NCBI RefSeq assembly: GCF_000315625.1
Contig: NW_005434388.1
Location: forward strand, 1-29,954
Direction of reading: 5' to 3'
Source: Guillardia theta CCMP2712
Lineage: Eukaryota; Cryptophyceae; Pyrenomonadales; Geminigeraceae
DNA length: 29,954 bases
Positions 20,266 to 29,942 of this stretch are shown here, piece by piece. The notes under the pieces are model-generated. The model saw only the letters and a program-made list of their open reading frames with translations. It did not search any database and was not told the DNA's origin. Made by a program: the position numbers and the translations under genes. How positions within the stretch are numbered: the first letter of the stretch is position 1; every line of letters begins with the position of its first letter.

Positions 20266-20586
20266 GAGGCTGCAAAATCTCTACCACCTCTGCCTGATCT
20301 ACTTCGACTGTAACATTGCTTCAGTGTGATCGCACTCCTCGCTGACGGTCAGGGTTGTATCAACAGAATGACCGGGCATCATCCGATTCCTTGGTAGTAC
20401 GGTTAGTGGCCACCGGCCCCGGGCCGCGCCAGTGTCTTCAAGTCCGATTCGGACCGTGACCGTGAGTCATTCAGTAGTGTGCGAGAACACTTGAACTTTC
20501 AACCACTTTTCATCTATTATACTCCAAGTAGTTCAACCATGCTTGCCAAGTTGAAACTTGACTCCAGAGTATTCGGCGTTTACTCA

Positions 20587-20857
20587 AAGTTAAGTTAAAA
20601 TCAGTACGAGGACAATCAGGAGAGCAGCCTGACAGTGAGGACTCCTGAGGCTTGAGAGAAGAGAAAAGACAGCGAGAACCAACGATTATACTGCCAACTG
20701 CTGTCCCCCAAACTTAACTGATACCTCAGTCACTTATTGTTTTAAATGCGCGCATGACCATCCCCCCGCGCCGTGCGACATTTATTAGTAGTAATAACTA
20801 ATAGAGTCATCAGGGTCAACTCTCCTGATTGTCCTCGTACTGATTTTTAACTTAACT
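20587..20857. mobile_element. MITE-like element with ~38-bp terminal inverted repeats
   Basis: Left end 20587-20625 (aagttaagttaaaatcag then tacgaggacaatcaggagag) is the reverse complement of right end 20819-20857, differing only by one extra A in the A-run. The two ends enclose about 190 bp without coding potential. Size, inverted ends and lack of an ORF fit a non-autonomous DNA transposon; no clear target-site duplication is visible (flanks ttactca and ccccc). A split copy of the same terminal words lies at 2599-2641. Confidence 0.6.
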
Positions 20858-20910
20858 TCCCCCATCTGTGATTTTGTAAACTTGATGAATTAAAAAGCCT
20901 ACTATCCAGT

Positions 20911-21022
20911 TTTTAAACATACATGGTTTTAAACACACATGGTTTCAAACATACATGATTTTAAACATACATGGTTTTAAACATACATGGTTTTAAACAT
21001 ACATGGTTTTAAACATACATGG
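20911..21022. repeat. 16-bp tandem repeat, seven units
   Basis: Seven head-to-tail copies of ttttaaacatacatgg. Units 2 and 3 carry substitutions; units 4-7 are identical. It lies 53 bp beyond the MITE-like element. Confidence 0.95.
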
Positions 21023-21487
21023 TTTAGGGCTCACGGCAGAGAGGGGTAATATGGGTACCTACAGGGGTACCTAGAGACCTCTAGCCGGATTTCGGCAAGT
21101 TTTTACTCAAAGCCTCCAAGTCGGTTCAAACCGACTGAAAATTGCTTCTTAGTACCGAAATACTTACTCAATCAATGAGGCTTAGATGTCCGGTAACTCC
21201 GGCAACTCCGAACCGCCAATGTCTACTTTACTCAATTTTACAGCATTTGACAGTGTTTTATTATTTAAAATTACCTCGCTGACCCTGACACTACTAGTAA
21301 AGTGTTATTACTAAAGTAAAGCTCTTATAAATCTTCTGTGGACCCCCACTAGCAAGCTCTCGTACCCCCCATTATTGTAATTAAATTAGATGGTCAGCCT
21401 TTTTTTTCTGGCGAGGCTGGGATGCTCGAGGCGACAGGAGAGGAGGTACAGGCTGAAGGCAAGCAGGAGGCGAACGCCTAGGAGAAG

Positions 21488-21515
21488 ACAAGAGACAAGA
21501 GACAAGAGACAAGAG
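21488..21515. repeat. acaagag heptanucleotide repeat
   Basis: Four consecutive acaagag units about 140 bp upstream of the polytopic gene's start codon, probably in its 5'UTR. Confidence 0.8.
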
Positions 21516-21656
21516 AAGCCAGAAGAGAAGAAGAGCGAGGGAAAATCAAAGGGAAGAAGAATATTAAGGAGTGCAAATAGACAAGAGAAGAGGGGAGAGT
21601 AGTAGAGGAGACGGAGACGGAGACATCCAACTACAAGGGAAAACAGCAAAAAGGCT

Positions 21657-24600
21657 ATGACTGAAGAAGCCAACATCGCCAACTGTGCTGGTACTTCTCG
21701 TGACGAAGACATGGAGGTTTCATTGGCAATTCAATCGGAATCCTCGTCGGGTCTGATCTCTCCTACGGATCTGAAAGATTTCTGGGAGGCGCGCCAAGAA
21801 TTCACTTCCAACTTCGTCCGAATGTACACTCAGCTGCCAGGAGACAACATGCAGCGAAGCCTCAACAAGAATGTCATATACCAGAAGAGGCCAAAGCTTG
21901 TTCTCTTCTCACAAGATCCGATCTCAGCAGCGATGGCGCTCACTGGGTTTCGCTTCTTGCTCGGTGCCGGGGGGTTTGCTTGGATTGTGGCGATAGCGCT
22001 CAAGGTAAAGGAGGTGCACGGGTCGGGGTATTTCGCGTACCTGATTGAGGAGAGAGTGCGACAGTTTTCCATGGCAGACATGACGGAAACAGGAAAGCTA
22101 GCATGTGGTTGGGAGTCGTTCTTGGAGGTGTTCACCAACTTCCTTGTTGGTGTGATTGCTATGGCTGCAGGAATGTTGAGCATGGTGAGTGTGAGGCTAG
22201 TCAAGCAGGTGAGAAGTTGTGTGGGCAGTGATATTGATTGCTCAAGCTGTCTTGTTTGCCTGCAGATCATCATAGTGGGTGGACTGATAGATGCGGCTTG
22301 CAACTTGTGTGTGTTTACACAGATGATGCTCACCGCACGCGAAAGGACGGTGATGGGGACCACATGGTATGTGTTCTTGATCGCCATGCTCACGGTGAGA
22401 CAGAGGCAGTTGTCAAGGTTGTTGATTGAACTTTGTGTTGGCAGGACTTGTTGATTTTTCCCCTACCTTTGATCCGATGGGAAGCATACACAATTGAGCT
22501 GATAGCAGTGGGGTCGCTCATTCGAATTATCAGCATCGCTGCAAGCTCGACGGTACCGTACAAGTGCCTTGCCATCTTTGTTTTCTTTGCGACGTTGCTT
22601 GGATTGCGAGAGGGGATTCGGAGGCGGATGATGAACAAGGCAGCGGGCCTCGGAGAGCAGTTCGACGAAGAGTGGAGGCAGCTGAGAGAGCTCAATGCGG
22701 TACAGGAGCTCAAGGAGGCTGTCTGCCGGGCTCAGGTTAAATCAACAATGTCTCAAGAAGTAGAAGAAGGAGATGGGGGGGGGAACTCGATCACATGGCT
22801 CAGACGACAGTCCCTGCTGTCTTCTTCGACATCTACCCTTCCGTCGTCGTCACAGCCGAGCATGATAGTTCAGTACGCGCGGGAGTGTGAGGGCAAGGAT
22901 CTAGACCAGCTGTATTCTCAGGCGGTACTTGTGTCACCCATGTTCTTGAGCAAGGTACAGTCCTGGGCGGAGGCGAGCGACGGATATTTCCTCATGAACA
23001 TCCCGTCAGCAAAGAGGAAGCACTACCTTCGATGGCGAGACTGCAAGGACGACAGCTCCAAGCTTTCTCGAATCAAATGGGCGTCCATCAAGAACGCTAA
23101 CCGAGCCATCGAAAAGATCCTGCTGTTGTGCAATGGTGATACGTCGAAACTTACAGACGTGGTCCGTCAGACGATCGTGTTCAAGGAGCTGCGGCAGCTT
23201 GTCGAGTGCGTGGAGGTCATCATCAACGACCCGGAAGTGGAGGTGGTGAGGATCAAGAACCGGCTCGACCCGGACTACGACGCGTCGACGTCGGGAGGCT
23301 ACAGGGACGTGGGGATAAACTTGCGGGTGATCCACGAGGGGGCGAAGAGGTGGGGGGTAGCTGGGCACGTCTGCGAGCTGAGACTGGCGGTACAATCGCT
23401 CCATGCCCTTATAGACTCGCAGCATCATGCGTTGTATTTGTCGATGAAGACCGTTCTTCGTTTCAGGCAATCACAAGAGACGGAAGTTATGAGGGGGAAC
23501 GAGCAAACAGAGAGAAATCAGGACAGGAGGAGACGGTCGTCGACGTCGTCGGCGACATTGCTTCCTACCCACATGTCGAGCTCCATGGGTTATTCAAAGT
23601 CTCTCGCGCAGGAGAAATCCGACATTTCGCTGCTTATCTACAAGAGCATGTATCCCGGCAATATTCTGGACAAATACCTGACATCTTCTGGTCATGGCGT
23701 GTCGAAAGCTGATACAACGAGCATTCTGTATTCGTCACACCCGCTGAAGAACGTTCTGCACAAGACTTTGTTTCAGCTGCTGCTGCTGCTTGCGGGGATC
23801 GGATTTATCATTCTTTACAGCAACAACTTTCGGTTGAATTTAATCTTCACCAATCACGTTTTACCTGTTAGGCATGCCAGGTTCACATTTGAAGGGTACA
23901 AGAACATGAACATCTCTATCAAAGACCACAGCGTGAGGATAGAAGACTTTCTCCTCGTCAGAGACTCTTGTCAGGTGTACAACTGGACTTCATCCGTGAC
24001 AGTCGCGAACAAGGTCTTCTTCACGTTCCCTCATCTGGTCTATCCCAATGGCTTCAAAATCAAGCTGACTCCGGCGCTCATGTCGTACCTCAAGACAGAT
24101 GCGCTCACATTCCACTACCTGACTGAAGAGGGCGTTGAGGACGTGGCGGTTGACAGAAAGGAATGGAAATATGTCATTCCTCCTTCGGTAAGCTGCAAGC
24201 TTTTCCCTTCGTTGCCTCTTTGTCAATCAGACTTTTTGCCTCGTGCTGACGAGTCTCTTCTTGTTGACTTGCGCTTCACCTGGCAAGCGACTTGCATATT
24301 CCTCATGGCGATGCTGCAGAGCATATGCTGTCTAGGAGCCGCATTCTTCGCCCGGCTTGGGAAGGTTCAGCTCGCAAAGCTCTTGTTTACCTCTGCCTTC
24401 CACCTTGTCGGACTTTTTGAGATCTTTGCTGCTTTGTCCCCCGAGTCTCTGTATGCCAATCGGAGAGACTTCTTCATCGCATGGGGAGTGCTCGACGTGT
24501 CGGTGGGTCTTGTGGTTCAGTTCCAAGAGCGCTACATGCTCAAGGCCTTCGTCGTCTACTGCACGATCTCAGCCTTCCTGCCTCCTCTAGCTCAATACTA

Positions 24601-25548
24601 TTGGGACGCGTCCAAGCTCAAGGAGTCAGACATCGGGTTGAGCAGCCTAGTCTTGCTTGCTCTGGTTATCTTCTTCGTGTTGAACAGAAAGTTCATCGTC
24701 TACAAGTCTCGGTGGCAGATCAGAGGAGACCAGAAGATGTACGACGACTGCTGGAAGGACTTGCTATCCCGGGAGGAAACTCAGCAGCTCCTGAGCTCCC
24801 TCAAGATAACATGCGGGCGGGTAAGGCCGCAGCCAGCGCTGCAGTTGAAGATCTTCGATGCCTTGTGCGAGGTGGAGCTTACGATTCTTGACCCGCTGTC
24901 GAGCGTGTTGAGGAGACAAAGAACAGCAGCTTTGCTAGGACTTACTTGAAGCGGTCAAAGGGGACGATTATGAAGCAGGACAGGGAGATTGAGTCCCTCG
25001 ACCAGCTGTACGCGCAGGCGATCTTGCTGGAGCCAATGTTCTTGAGCAAGGTGCAGTCCTGGGCGGAGGCGAGCGACGGATATTTTCAGGGGATGGAGGG
25101 GGATCTAATTCGCTGGAGGGAGTGCGCAGAGGAGGCAGAAAAGGCGTCGCAGGTCAAGTGGGCGTCCATCAAGAACGCTAACAGAGCCATCGAGAAGCTC
25201 GTCAGGTCCTACTTTGGGAGAGTCTCGAAGCTCACAGACGTGGTCCGTCAGACGATCGTGTTCAAAGAGCTGCGGCAGCTTGTCGAGTGCGTGGAGGTCA
25301 TCATCAACGACCCGGAAGTGGAGGTGGTGAGGATCAAGAACCGGCTCGACCCGGACTACGACGCGTCGACGTCGGGAGGCTACAGGGACGTGGGGATAAA
25401 CTTGCGGTTGATCCACGAGGGGGCGAAGAGGTGGGGGGTAGCTGGGCACGTCTGCGAGCTGCAGCTGCTGCTGGAAGAGTTCGCGGCACTGAAATCAGCG
25501 GAGGGGCACAAGAGATACGTGATCTTTAGAAACTCAAGATGTGAGTAG
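21657..25548 (+). CDS. Polytopic membrane protein with two RelA/SpoT-like domains
   Basis: Exons 21657-22208, 22266-22394, 22445-24820 and 24904-25548 join in phase to about 1233 aa; the last intron (GTAAGG donor, 83 nt) is inferred because the upstream frame otherwise ends at 24949 exactly where the second domain opens. N-terminal block of five or six membrane helices (FRFLLGAGGFAWIVAIAL to CLAIFVFFATLLGL), soluble domain 1 (about residues 379-568), a helix (LFQLLLLLAGIGFIILY), an external segment, five more helices, then domain 2 (about 1050-1233). Each domain has DQLY.QA,  LSKVQSWAEASDGYF, LTDVVRQTIVFKEL, VEVVRIKNRLD and GGYRDVGINLR, HVCEL. RIKNR..GYRD...N is the pattern of RelA/SpoT-type nucleotidyltransferase folds. 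Whether it makes (p)ppGpp or is an inactive sensor cannot be told. Domain 1 lacks the usual C-terminal E-x-Q helix kept in domain 2 (CELQLLLEEFAALK). If the 83-nt intron is wrong, these are two adjacent genes. Confidence 0.6.
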
Positions 25549-26403
25549 AGAATGGAGGTGATAAAAATGAATCAAGTGCATGAAGGGAGAAAAAAGGTGT
25601 GCTCTCATGAAGATTCGCCCGATTTGTTAAGTTTTGAGGTAATTGAAATAAAATCAAAGTGGAACGAAAAAAGCCTAAAATCACCGCAACAAAAAGATGC
25701 GAAAAGCATCTCAGTGATGCTGTGATCAAGCCACATCCCTCCTCGTCATTCTCATCAATCACCATCTTCTCTTCTTCGTTTTCTGCTGCCTTTCAAATCT
25801 TTTCCTTCCCACGTCCCTTCCTTCAATCCTCTCGCTTGACTCTCTTTGCTCTGTTTCTACCTGTTGGAATTCATAAGTCATCAAAAGATTTTGAGGGAGC
25901 TGCACAAGCAGATCGATCGATGAAATGCATTTAATTATTCTACCTTTGCTTGCCTCTCAGTGTTTAGATTTACGTTCCTCAACATAGCTCAAGACATCTG
26001 GTTCGTGAAGAAGCAATTCAGTCCTCTGAGGGATGAATTGGACTTGCTGCGCAAGCAACAACCCCCGGCGTGTACTTCTCTCCCATCTGATTAGTAAAGA
26101 TGAGATTGTTTGTTGATCGTCGCGCCGTGGTCGAGCAGGGCGACGGTCTGGTGAGCATGAACTCGAGAAGAGCTGATGCTGACGGGGAGCCGAATAAGAT
26201 CGGGTAAGGCGAGCTGTAGCTGACGGCTGAGGGCTAAGCAGGGGCAAACATGGAGTTGAACCGTAGGAAGGGACGCGGCCGTTGAGCACGACGCGTTCCG
26301 ATCAGCCTCCGCGGCAGCACGAAATGGCTTAGCGAGCTCCGATGAGAAGGTAAAGCGCTGCTACCTGGTACTACGGTAAGAGAGGGCTGGGACAAAGACC
26401 AGC
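25549..26403. other. Gene-free stretch before the subtelomeric part
   Basis: A/T-rich to about 25960, then mixed. Carries ggtactacgg near 26367, related to the words at 8599 and 20391. A 110-codon minus frame at 25957-26289 is rich in Arg/Pro/Ser and shows no family; not called. Confidence 0.4.
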
Positions 26404-26887
26404 GGCAGGAGGAGCGAGTGATGCTCCCCTCTCTTTAGCTGCCGCTGCTACTCGGTTCCCGCACGCGTCGCGAGCGGTTGAAGAGCAGCTAAAAGCTGAA
26501 CATGCTGTTTATGCTGGGTCGTCATGAGTTTGTCATGGCGCTCCTGCTGGAGGGCGACTTCGCGCTTGTATTGCTCGCAGTCCGGCTTGATTTAGCAGTG
26601 GCTTGATTTTTAGGCTGCTTGGACGTCAGTGGGTCGCCATCGTGATCTTCATCTTCATCTTCAAGATCCTGCTCGAACCCTCTCAGGAAGGTGTCACTGT
26701 GTTGCAGAGCGGCAACCCGCACTCCACCACGTGCTCCGACCATCACCCGCTTGCCGCGTTTGAACTGTACAACCCCTTGCTCGCAGCTAAGCCCGGCCTC
26801 AGTCTGGGGAGGCCCGGGATTTAGCGGCTGGCATCGGTCTGGCAGGAAGCAGGCCGCCGGACTCAAAGGCAAGGCCGCCGGACTCAA
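26404..26887 (-). pseudogene. Frameshifted ORF fragment with coiled-coil end, abutting TTTAGGG
   Basis: Minus strand. The upstream frame (to 26522) includes VVQFKRGKRVMVGARGG, VAALQHSDTFLRGFEQDLED and an acidic run; after a one-base frame change near 26590 the other frame continues as EQYKREVALQQERHDKLM, then QHVQLLAALQPL, stopping near 26450. The second part is a typical charged coiled coil, which argues the frame change is real decay or a base error rather than noise. Its 5' side runs into a duplicated 16-bp word (ggccgccggactcaaa, twice at 26857-26888) and the TTTAGGG repeat at 26895, so the gene looks truncated there. Family unknown. Confidence 0.35.
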
Positions 26888-26894
26888 AAGCAGG

Positions 26895-26908
26895 GTTTAG
26901 GGTTTAGG
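26895..26908 (+). repeat. Interstitial TTTAGGG, two units
   Basis: Two plant/algal-type telomere units on the plus strand, exactly between the minus-strand ORF fragment and copy A of the repeated gene family. Confidence 0.8.
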
Positions 26909-26969
26909 AGCCGGCCCTTAGTAAGAGCTGCGAGCAAGAGGTTTGTATCGTTCAAAAAGCATTCTAAGC

Positions 26970-28635
26970 ATGGTACTACAGTATGATGAGAGAAGGTGAA
27001 GAACTTCACCAAGCGTTATCCGAATAGTCGGACAGCTTATGCTTGCAGAGCTGAGGGGGGATGCACTCCCGACGCTATCGCTGAAGCCATCCGCTCGACA
27101 TGTCGGCAGGCGAGACGCGACCTGTTTGAAGACTCTCTGAGCGAATGGAGCTCAGAGTCGAGAGCATGGTTTATTCAACAGATGGAGGAGGCCAAGAAGC
27201 AGAATGTCGAGACATACATCGGCACCGAAGGCACCGAGGGGACCTCCTTCATCTCCATGACTCTCCTAGGGATTTCCTCGACTCGATGATGTATGTTCGA
27301 CAAGAAGACAAGTTGAAATCGAAGCTTATGGAGCTGGGTCTCATGGTAGACTCAGTCGCACCTTACAGACCTGAGATAGCACGAGCACTGTCGGACGACA
27401 TCTCAGTCACCGTCTCCTTCCTTCGGAATGAAGCAGCCATGGAGCTATGGGTCGGAAGGCAGGAGAGAATACTGCATAGACGGCAGACCGTTTCGAGCCA
27501 CAGAGGTGAGCATTGCACATGACCGGTCCTTCAAGCTTCGAGCCAAGCGAGGACCTTGGGGCAAGGGAGGGAGCCTTGCCGAGCTATCGCAGCGCTTAGC
27601 TCTTGGAGGAATGTCGACGGCCGAGATCGCTCAGATCTATCGATTTCAGCTGCTCTCGCAATCTCTTGCAGCCGCAGAGGTACAACCGCTTGCAGGCATG
27701 CTCGTGCAGAGTCCTGGGCAGAGAGGTCGCAAGGGGCCGAGCCCGAAGACGTATGTTGCTGTTGGAGCAAGCACTGGAGCTTTGCAGCTGCGAGAAGTGG
27801 AATGGGTACTAACATGCCCGACGTTGACCAGCTGCGAGCAGACCTTGGTCTCGTTCAGAGAGAGCGAGGCGATGGAGGGGGTGCATCTCACTCTCATCAG
27901 CGACGACGCCAAGCTCAGAGAGACGTTTGCAGTCGAGCTCACAGCAGACACCTTCGTTCCTAGGGGAAAGATCGCCAAGCAGAGGAAGGTACTTCGCGAC
28001 AGGGACCAAGCTAGGCACAGCAGCTTTAGAGTACAGATCAAGTCGAGGTCAAGCATGAGCACAGGCCGCTTCTCGAGGAAAGAGATGGAAGCGCTGTGCG
28101 GAGGAGGTAACACATCGATCACGAGAGTCAAGCGAGCCATATTGGAGTTAGCAAGAAGAATAAATCTCAAGCTGGTCAGCGTCGAGGTCCGAGGAGGATC
28201 GTGACACGCTCAGCTGGAATGGGAGCCTGATAGCTCTCTCCCTGGCGACCAAGGCAGAGACTCGACGCTTGATGGACGACCGACATGCCCTTTTACTTGG
28301 AAGGGATCCTGGAAGTCAAGCTGGAAGCTGTGGGTTTTAAGCTCAACCCTCAGCATGAGGAGGAGAGGAGCCCGAGCAGCGAGGAGCAAGCCCAAGAGCC
28401 CCAAGGGCACTGAGCAGCAAGGCGCTAGATGGCTGGAGCTCAGCGACATCGACAGGATCACCATGGAAGCAGCGTCACAAGAGTGTTGGCAACCTGCATG
28501 ACACCTTCTGCTCGCCGGGCAACGTGGAGTTCATGACGCTCGGAGCTTGGGCGGCCACGCTGACGCTGGGAACGAAGCGAAACATGTTGAAGGAAAAGCT
28601 CAGAGCATACCTCGGCGAGCAGCGCTGGACACGGG
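26970..28635 (+). pseudogene. Copy A of subtelomeric gene family, decayed
   Basis: Homologous to copy B (28875). Begins MVLQYDE like B, then lacks about 93 nt present in B and resumes at KNFTKRYPNSRTAYACRAEGG. Frame changes follow near 27283 (an 8-nt length difference from B), near 27465 and near 28200. The longest remaining open part is 27428-28204 (GRPFRATEVSIAHDRSFK, RAKRGPWGKGGSLAELSQ, EAMEGVHLTLISDDAK, then a basic stretch). Beyond the stop at 28204 coding-like sequence continues in other frames (SWNGSLIALSLATKAETRRL; VEFMTLGAWAATLTLGTK) up to the TTTAGGG tract, so the original product exceeded 530 aa. Family unrecognised; a transposon-borne ORF is possible, but no reverse transcriptase or transposase motif is seen. 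Confidence 0.6.
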
Positions 28636-28772
28636 TTTACGGTTTTGGGTTTAGGGTTTAGGCCGTTATTTTCGGCAGAAGGCCGTTATTGTCGGCAGCA
28701 TGGCTCCTTGCCTGGTTTAGGGTTTAGGGTTTAGGATTTAGGGTTTAGGGTTTAGGGTTTAGGGTTTAGGGT
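28634..28772 (+). repeat. Interstitial TTTAGGG telomere-type tract
   Basis: Degenerate start at 28634-28662, a duplicated 20-bp word (ggccgttatt then tcggcag) at 28661-28700, then eight near-perfect TTTAGGG units at 28715-28772 with one ttaggat variant. Orientation is that of a right-hand chromosome end. It separates decayed copy A from copy B. Confidence 0.9.
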
Positions 28773-28874
28773 TATTTCAGGCACCATGGCTGCACGCGTG
28801 GTGTAGGGGAAGCTGCCAGGGCGCCAAGGAAGCTGCAAGCGAGAGGTTTGTATACTTCAAATAGCTTTCTAAGT

Positions 28875-29840
28875 ATGGTTCTTCAGTATGATGAAAATGT
28901 TCGCAACCTGCTGTATCGGAGATCATGCCAATACACGCAGAGCGGACTTGTGGATGCCTCTGTCCTCGAAGCTGATCTCGTCGAGAGGGTGAAGAGCTTC
29001 GCGAAGCGTTATCCGAACAGCAGGACAGCCCAGGCTTGCAAGGCTGTGGAGGGATGCACCCCCGACGCTATCGCAGAAGCCATCCGCTCGACATGTCAGC
29101 AGGCACGACGTGAGCTTCTGCAAGAAGCGATGGCTGGATGGAGTGACGCATCCAGAGAGTGGTTTATGCAGCAGATTGAAGAAGCCAAGAAGGAGAAGGT
29201 CGAGACATACACCGCCTCAGCAGGCAACGAGGTGACTTCCTTCATCTCCATGACTCTCCTGGGCATCTCCTCGGTGTATGTCAACCATGAGGAGAAGTTG
29301 AAGAAGAAATTTGAAGAGATCGGACTGATCGTAGACTCAGTGCAAGAGAGTAAAGCAATCATGTGGAAGGCTCCGTATAGACCCGAGATAGCGAGTGCTG
29401 AGGAGATCCCGGTGACTGTTTCCTTCCTCCGCAATGCACAAGCGGAGAAGCTCTGGCAGGGAAGAGAGGACTTCGCGATCGATGGTCGCAAGTTCACAGC
29501 TGTACATGTGAGCATCGTGCACGATCGATCTTTCAAGATTCGAGCCAAGAGAGGACCCTGGGGCAAAGGGGGCAGCTTGGCAGAGCTGACTCACCTGCTA
29601 ACCTTGGGCGGCATGACAACGGCTGAGATAGCTGCCGTCTATCGCTATCAGCTGCTGCGCCAGTCCCTTGCAGCGGTCCAACTCCAGCCGCTGGCAGGCA
29701 TGCTGGTCGCTGGGGCGCCAGGCCAGCAAGTCCACAAAGGCTTAGGTCAGAAAGGCTTCATCGCTGTAGGGGCCAACGTCATCTGGAGACAGAGGGAGGT
29801 GGAGTGGATCGTCTATTCCGAGCTGCCCAGAGGCAAATGA
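28875..29840 (+). CDS. Copy B of subtelomeric gene family (321 aa open frame, 3' end disrupted)
   Basis: Unrecognised, no introns. The start ATG (MVLQYDE) is preferred because copy A conserves it; the frame is open upstream to 28848 but without ATG. Contents: a helical N-terminal half (RVKSFAKRYPNSRTAQACK, TPDAIAEAIRSTCQQARREL, WFMQQIEEAKKEKVETY), then VTSFISMTLLGISSVYV, PVTVSFLRN, VSIVHDRSFKIRAKRGPWG and IAAVYRYQLLRQSL. The ORF stops at 29840, but homology to copy A continues in another frame (FRESEAMEGVHLTL, REALAVEL) to 29942, so the stop reflects a recent frame break. Homology then ends abruptly at TTTAGGG. Similar organisation in A and B suggests a multi-copy family; single-stranded nucleic-acid binding is conceivable from the basic RAKRGPWGKGG region, but this is a guess. 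Confidence 0.55.
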   Translation: MVLQYDENVRNLLYRRSCQYTQSGLVDASVLEADLVERVKSFAKRYPNSRTAQACKAVEGCTPDAIAEAIRSTCQQARRELLQEAMAGWSDASREWFMQQIEEAKKEKVETYTASAGNEVTSFISMTLLGISSVYVNHEEKLKKKFEEIGLIVDSVQESKAIMWKAPYRPEIASAEEIPVTVSFLRNAQAEKLWQGREDFAIDGRKFTAVHVSIVHDRSFKIRAKRGPWGKGGSLAELTHLLTLGGMTTAEIAAVYRYQLLRQSLAAVQLQPLAGMLVAGAPGQQVHKGLGQKGFIAVGANVIWRQREVEWIVYSELPRGK

Positions 29841-29942
29841 TACAGCATTTCGAGCTTTCCGAGAGAGCGAAGCGATGGAGGGAGTACACCTGACTCTGTT
29901 CAGCGAGGACCCGAAGATCAGAGAGGCGCTCGCAGTCGAGTT

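Larger units (their letters stand above)
20266..21656. other. Repeat-rich intergenic region
   Basis: Holds a GC-rich fragment (20400-20470) with ggtagtacgg in front of it, a hairpin element (20587-20857), a 16-bp tandem repeat (20911-21022), a stretch with gggtacct words (21045-21075), AT-rich sequence (21230-21390) and four acaagag units (21488-21515). No protein gene supported. The promoter of the polytopic gene should be in its last part. Confidence 0.55.

Noticed and set aside
20180-20329. 49-codon ORF starting with a poly-Lys run
   Set aside because: Out of frame with the carbamoyltransferase tail, which explains the same bases (acidic run, EEPEDLTDLW) with phases that fit the preceding exons.
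21830-22393. 187-codon minus-strand open frame
   Set aside because: Antisense to the membrane helices of the polytopic gene and crosses its introns; no family resemblance.
27646-28170. 174-codon minus-strand open frame
   Set aside because: Antisense to copy A, whose plus-strand frame is conserved in copy B.
26970-29942. Telomere-specific non-LTR retrotransposon
   Set aside because: No reverse transcriptase or endonuclease motifs, and ORFs point toward the chromosome end, opposite to target-primed insertion at a 3' telomere end.
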